Shown here in pieces: positions 57,321 to 59,571 of a stretch of 59,571 nt of DNA. The position numbers and the translations under genes were made by a program. The notes beneath the pieces were generated by a model. It was not told the origin of the DNA, made no database searches, and saw only the letters and a program-made list of their open reading frames with translations. Position 1 is the first letter of the stretch. Every line of letters begins with the position of its first letter. The stretch is from assembly GCA_964564865.1 (NCBI GenBank), contig CAZMDA010000017.1, positions 1 through 59,571 of the forward strand, written 5' to 3'. The stretch comes from RBG-16-66-20 sp964564865 (GTDB lineage: Bacteria > Pseudomonadota > Gammaproteobacteria > Burkholderiales > SG8-39).

Positions 57321-58832
57321 TCACTTCGCCGGGTCATTGCGCTGGGATGCGACTTCGGCCGCGCGCAGCAGCGCGCGCGTCTTGTGCAGCGTCTCCTGCC
57401 ACTCGGCGCGGGGGTCGGAGTCGGCCACCACCCCGGCCGCGGCCTGGGCGTGCAGGATGCCGTCCTTCACCAGCGCGGTGCGGATGGCGATCGCCACGTC
57501 CATGTCGCCGTTGAAGCCGAGGTAGCCCACGGCGCCGGAGTAGACCCCGCGTTTCACCGGCTCCAGCTCGTCGATGATCTCCATCGCCCGCACCTTGGGC
57601 GCGCCGGTGACGGTCCCTGCTGGGAAGCTGGCGCGGAAAACGTCGATCGCATCCAGACCCGGGGCGATGCGACCCTCGACGTTGGAGACGATGTGCATCA
57701 CGTGCGAGTAGCGCTCGATCACCATCTGCTCGGTGACGCGAACCGTGCCGGTGGCGGCGACTCGGCCGACGTCGTTGCGCCCCAGGTCGATCAGCATCAC
57801 GTGCTCGGCGCGCTCCTTCGGGTCGGCGAGCAGTTCTCCCGCGATGCGCGCGTCCTCCTCCGGCGTGGCGCCGCGCGGGCGCGTCCCGGCGATCGGCCGC
57901 AGCGTGACCGTGTCCCCGGCCAGGCGCACCAGGATCTCGGGCGAGGCGCCCACGACATGGTGGTCGCCGAAATCGAAGAAATACATGTAGGGCGAGGGAT
58001 TGATGCCGCGCAGGGCGCGGTACAGCGCCATCGGGCTCGCGCCCAGTTCCATCGACCCCCGCTGCGACACCTGGACCTGCATGCAATCGCCGGCAAGGAT
58101 GTACTCCTTGGTGCGCGCGACCGCGGCAACGAACGCGTCCTCGGTGAAGCTGCGGGAAACGGCGGGCGGCTCCGCGGCCGGCGTGCCCGCGTCCGGACTG
58201 CTGGTGACCAGGGACTCGGCAAGCGGCGAGGCCAGGCGCGCCCGCAGTTGCGCGAGGCGCTCCTTCGCCACGCGCAGGGCATCGGGCTCGCGCGGGTCGG
58301 CGTAGACGACGAGGTACAGCTTCCCCAGCACGTTGTCCACCACCGCCACCTCGTCGGACAACAGCAACAGCATGTCCGGCGTGCCGAGGGCATCGGGCTT
58401 CCCGGCGCCGAGCGCCCGGGGTTCGATGTGGCGCACCATTTCGTAGCCGAAGTAGCCCACCAGGCCGCCGCCGAACTTCAGCTGCGGGGGCACCGGCGCC
58501 ACGTGCAGGCGCTTCAGGTACCGGCGCACGTAGTCCAGCGGATCCACGCCCTCCTCCCGCTCGATCACGACGTCGGCGCCGCGCGCGTCGCGCAGCAGGC
58601 GCCGCACCGTGGTGCCGCGCGCCTCGATTCTCTCGGAACAGGAAAGGCCGATGAAGGAGAAGCGCCCGGAGCGCTCGCCCCCGACCACGGATTCCAGCAG
58701 GTAGGAGTACGGCCCGCCGGCCAGTTTCAGGTAGACCGCAAGGGGGGTGAACAGGTCGGCGCGCACTTCGGCGACGACCGGGACGCGCGTATAGCCGCGC
58801 GCGGCAAGCTGCCGGAAATCAGGGTCCATCAT
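57321..58832 (-). CDS. trpE: Anthranilate synthase component I
   Basis: A 503-residue chorismate-binding enzyme. The N-terminal feedback region includes YSYLLESVVGGERSGRFSFI, with LLES the Trp-binding motif. The catalytic half includes GDCMQVQVSQRG, PIAGTRPRGATPEEDARIAG and DLGRNDVGRVA. It makes anthranilate from chorismate and is inhibited by tryptophan. It starts with ATGATG 93 nt after a candidate leader peptide. Confidence 0.97.
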   Translation of the reverse strand: MMDPDFRQLAARGYTRVPVVAEVRADLFTPLAVYLKLAGGPYSYLLESVVGGERSGRFSFIGLSCSERIEARGTTVRRLLRDARGADVVIEREEGVDPLDYVRRYLKRLHVAPVPPQLKFGGGLVGYFGYEMVRHIEPRALGAGKPDALGTPDMLLLLSDEVAVVDNVLGKLYLVVYADPREPDALRVAKERLAQLRARLASPLAESLVTSSPDAGTPAAEPPAVSRSFTEDAFVAAVARTKEYILAGDCMQVQVSQRGSMELGASPMALYRALRGINPSPYMYFFDFGDHHVVGASPEILVRLAGDTVTLRPIAGTRPRGATPEEDARIAGELLADPKERAEHVMLIDLGRNDVGRVAATGTVRVTEQMVIERYSHVMHIVSNVEGRIAPGLDAIDVFRASFPAGTVTGAPKVRAMEIIDELEPVKRGVYSGAVGYLGFNGDMDVAIAIRTALVKDGILHAQAAAGVVADSDPRAEWQETLHKTRALLRAAEVASQRNDPAK

Positions 58833-58925
58833 GTCGAAACTCCCGCTGGTGCTGCTGGGTTGGTACGGAACTGCGTGCGGCCTAGGACTCTCGTGCCGCC
58901 CGGCCGCGCGGGGACGCGAGGAAAA

Positions 58926-58991
58926 TTAGCGGCGCCAGGGGCGCCAGCTGCGCCAGCCGAGGGAGGAAGTGTTGGTGCGGAAGTTGGTCAC
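58926..58991 (-). CDS. trpL: Candidate trp leader peptide
   Basis: A GTG-initiated 21-codon frame between rpe and trpE ends with TAA 58926-58928. Its product ends SSLGWRSWRPWRR: three Trp codons, each in the hexamer TGGCGC (TGGCGC-AGC-TGGCGC-CCC-TGGCGC). Three Trp in the last nine residues just before trpE is the hallmark of transcription attenuation. No ribosome site precedes it, but a TATATT lies 7-12 nt upstream, so it might be translated leaderless, as in rhizobial trpL. The hexamers could pair in alternative GGCGC/GCGCC hairpins; TAATTTT directly follows. Confidence 0.6.
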   Translation of the reverse strand: MTNFRTNTSSLGWRSWRPWRR

Positions 58992-59007
58992 GACGGCTGG
59001 AAATATA

Positions 59008-59571
59008 TCACGCCGCCAGGCGCGCGCGCATGTCGCGGATGGTGGCGGCATAGTCCTTGGCGCCGAAGATCGCGGAGCCGGCGACGAAGGTGTCGGCGCC
59101 GGCGGCGGCGACGCGGGCAATGTTGTCGGCCTTGATGCCGCCGTCCACTTCGAGCCAGATGTCCTTGCCGCAGGCGTCGATGCGCTTGCGTACCTCGGCG
59201 ATCTTGGGCAGCACGGACTCGATGAAGGCCTGGCCGCCGAAGCCCGGGTTCACGGACATCAGCAGAACCAGGTCCAGCTTCTCCAGCGTATGGTCCAGGA
59301 ACGACAGCGGCGTGGCCGGATTGAGCACCAGCCCGGCCTTGCAGCCGTTCTCCCGGATGAGCGCGATGGTGCGGTCCACGTGCTCGCTCGCCTCCGGATG
59401 GAAGCTGATGATATTGGCGCCCGCCTTGGCGAAATCCGGGACGATGCGGTCCACCGGCCGCACCATGAGGTGGACGTCGATGGGCAGCGTGGTGTGCGGC
59501 CGGATCCCGGCGCACACCAGCGGCCCCACCGTCAGGTTGGGCACGTAGTGGTTGTCCATGACGTCGAAGTG
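59008..59571 (-). CDS. rpe: Ribulose-phosphate 3-epimerase, 5' end beyond the window
   Basis: The window includes the C-terminal 187 residues. They start HFDVMDNHYVPNLTVGP (metal ligands), then LPIDVHLMVRP, FHPEASEHV, MSVNPGFGGQAFIE and WLEVDGGIKADNIARVAAAG. Only the first about 35 residues are missing. The enzyme interconverts ribulose- and xylulose-5-phosphate. It lies upstream of the trp leader in the order rpe-trpE-G-D-C, usual in betaproteobacteria apart from the absent gph. Confidence 0.95.
   Translation of the reverse strand, partial: HFDVMDNHYVPNLTVGPLVCAGIRPHTTLPIDVHLMVRPVDRIVPDFAKAGANIISFHPEASEHVDRTIALIRENGCKAGLVLNPATPLSFLDHTLEKLDLVLLMSVNPGFGGQAFIESVLPKIAEVRKRIDACGKDIWLEVDGGIKADNIARVAAAGADTFVAGSAIFGAKDYAATIRDMRARLAA

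Noticed and set aside
1..59571. tRNA, rRNA or CRISPR features
   Set aside because: None seen on reading both strands; no cloverleaf, rRNA segment or spaced direct repeats recognised.

Overview
This is high-GC, densely coded DNA from a betaproteobacterium, most likely a member of or close to the Burkholderiales. Evidence for that includes the Bug/TctC-type solute receptor, the branched-chain amino acid type receptor, the Gram-negative trimeric porins, and the house-keeping runs tyrS–M23 peptidase–anmK–erpA–bactofilin–argC–rpsI–rplM and rpe–trpEGDC. A 100-base run of N (34294-34393) is a scaffold gap, so the window comes from a draft or metagenome assembly. No rRNA, tRNA or CRISPR array was recognised.

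Layout. 0-0.8 kb: the C-terminal end of an integron integrase, then an ORF6N-domain gene associated with a family of perfect inverted repeats. 0.8-5 kb: a LysE exporter and a divergent AroQ-like gene on the minus strand; a gamma-glutamyltransferase, glutathione transferase and SDR dehydrogenase operon on the plus strand. 5-17.4 kb: catabolic and transport operons (a six-gene minus-strand operon with a LivJ-like receptor, CitE-like lyase and MFS transporter; a GlcD-like dehydrogenase; a Bug receptor, TPP enzyme and M20 amidohydrolase operon; a TauD-like dioxygenase; a methyltransferase with an export signal). 17.5-24 kb: a phosphonate-type ABC importer facing a two-subunit phosphonopyruvate/sulfopyruvate decarboxylase and a sulfite-oxidase-like molybdoenzyme, a possible C-P or C-S compound pathway. 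24-33 kb: ChaC-like and VOC proteins, a PatB-like lyase, a TRAP transporter with two tandem receptors, an enolase-superfamily enzyme and an MBL-fold lactonase-like protein.

33-43 kb is core genome: tyrS, M23 peptidase, anmK, erpA, bactofilin, a DUF6776-like coiled-coil protein, argC, rpsI, rplM (with a terminator-like hairpin in its leader), OsmC, a glycosyltransferase interrupted by an in-frame amber codon, coq7 and a methyltransferase. 43-54.3 kb is an accessory island: an MntA-HepT toxin-antitoxin pair, an ATP-grasp gene with a deleted second copy, a COG4671-like glycosyltransferase, two lipoproteins, a cupredoxin fragment, two tandem porins separated by an IS630-family element, a FitAB-type toxin-antitoxin pair and a decayed MazEF-like module. 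54.3-59.6 kb is the tryptophan operon with rpe, including a strong candidate Trp-rich leader peptide ahead of trpE and two small foreign-looking ORFs between trpD and trpC.

The strongest points for a second look are the trpE leader peptide with three TGGCGC repeats, the ORF6N-linked palindrome family, the terminator in the rplM leader, the amber-interrupted glycosyltransferase, the ATP-grasp duplication with a 52-nt identical patch, and the transporter/decarboxylase/sulfite-oxidase cluster.
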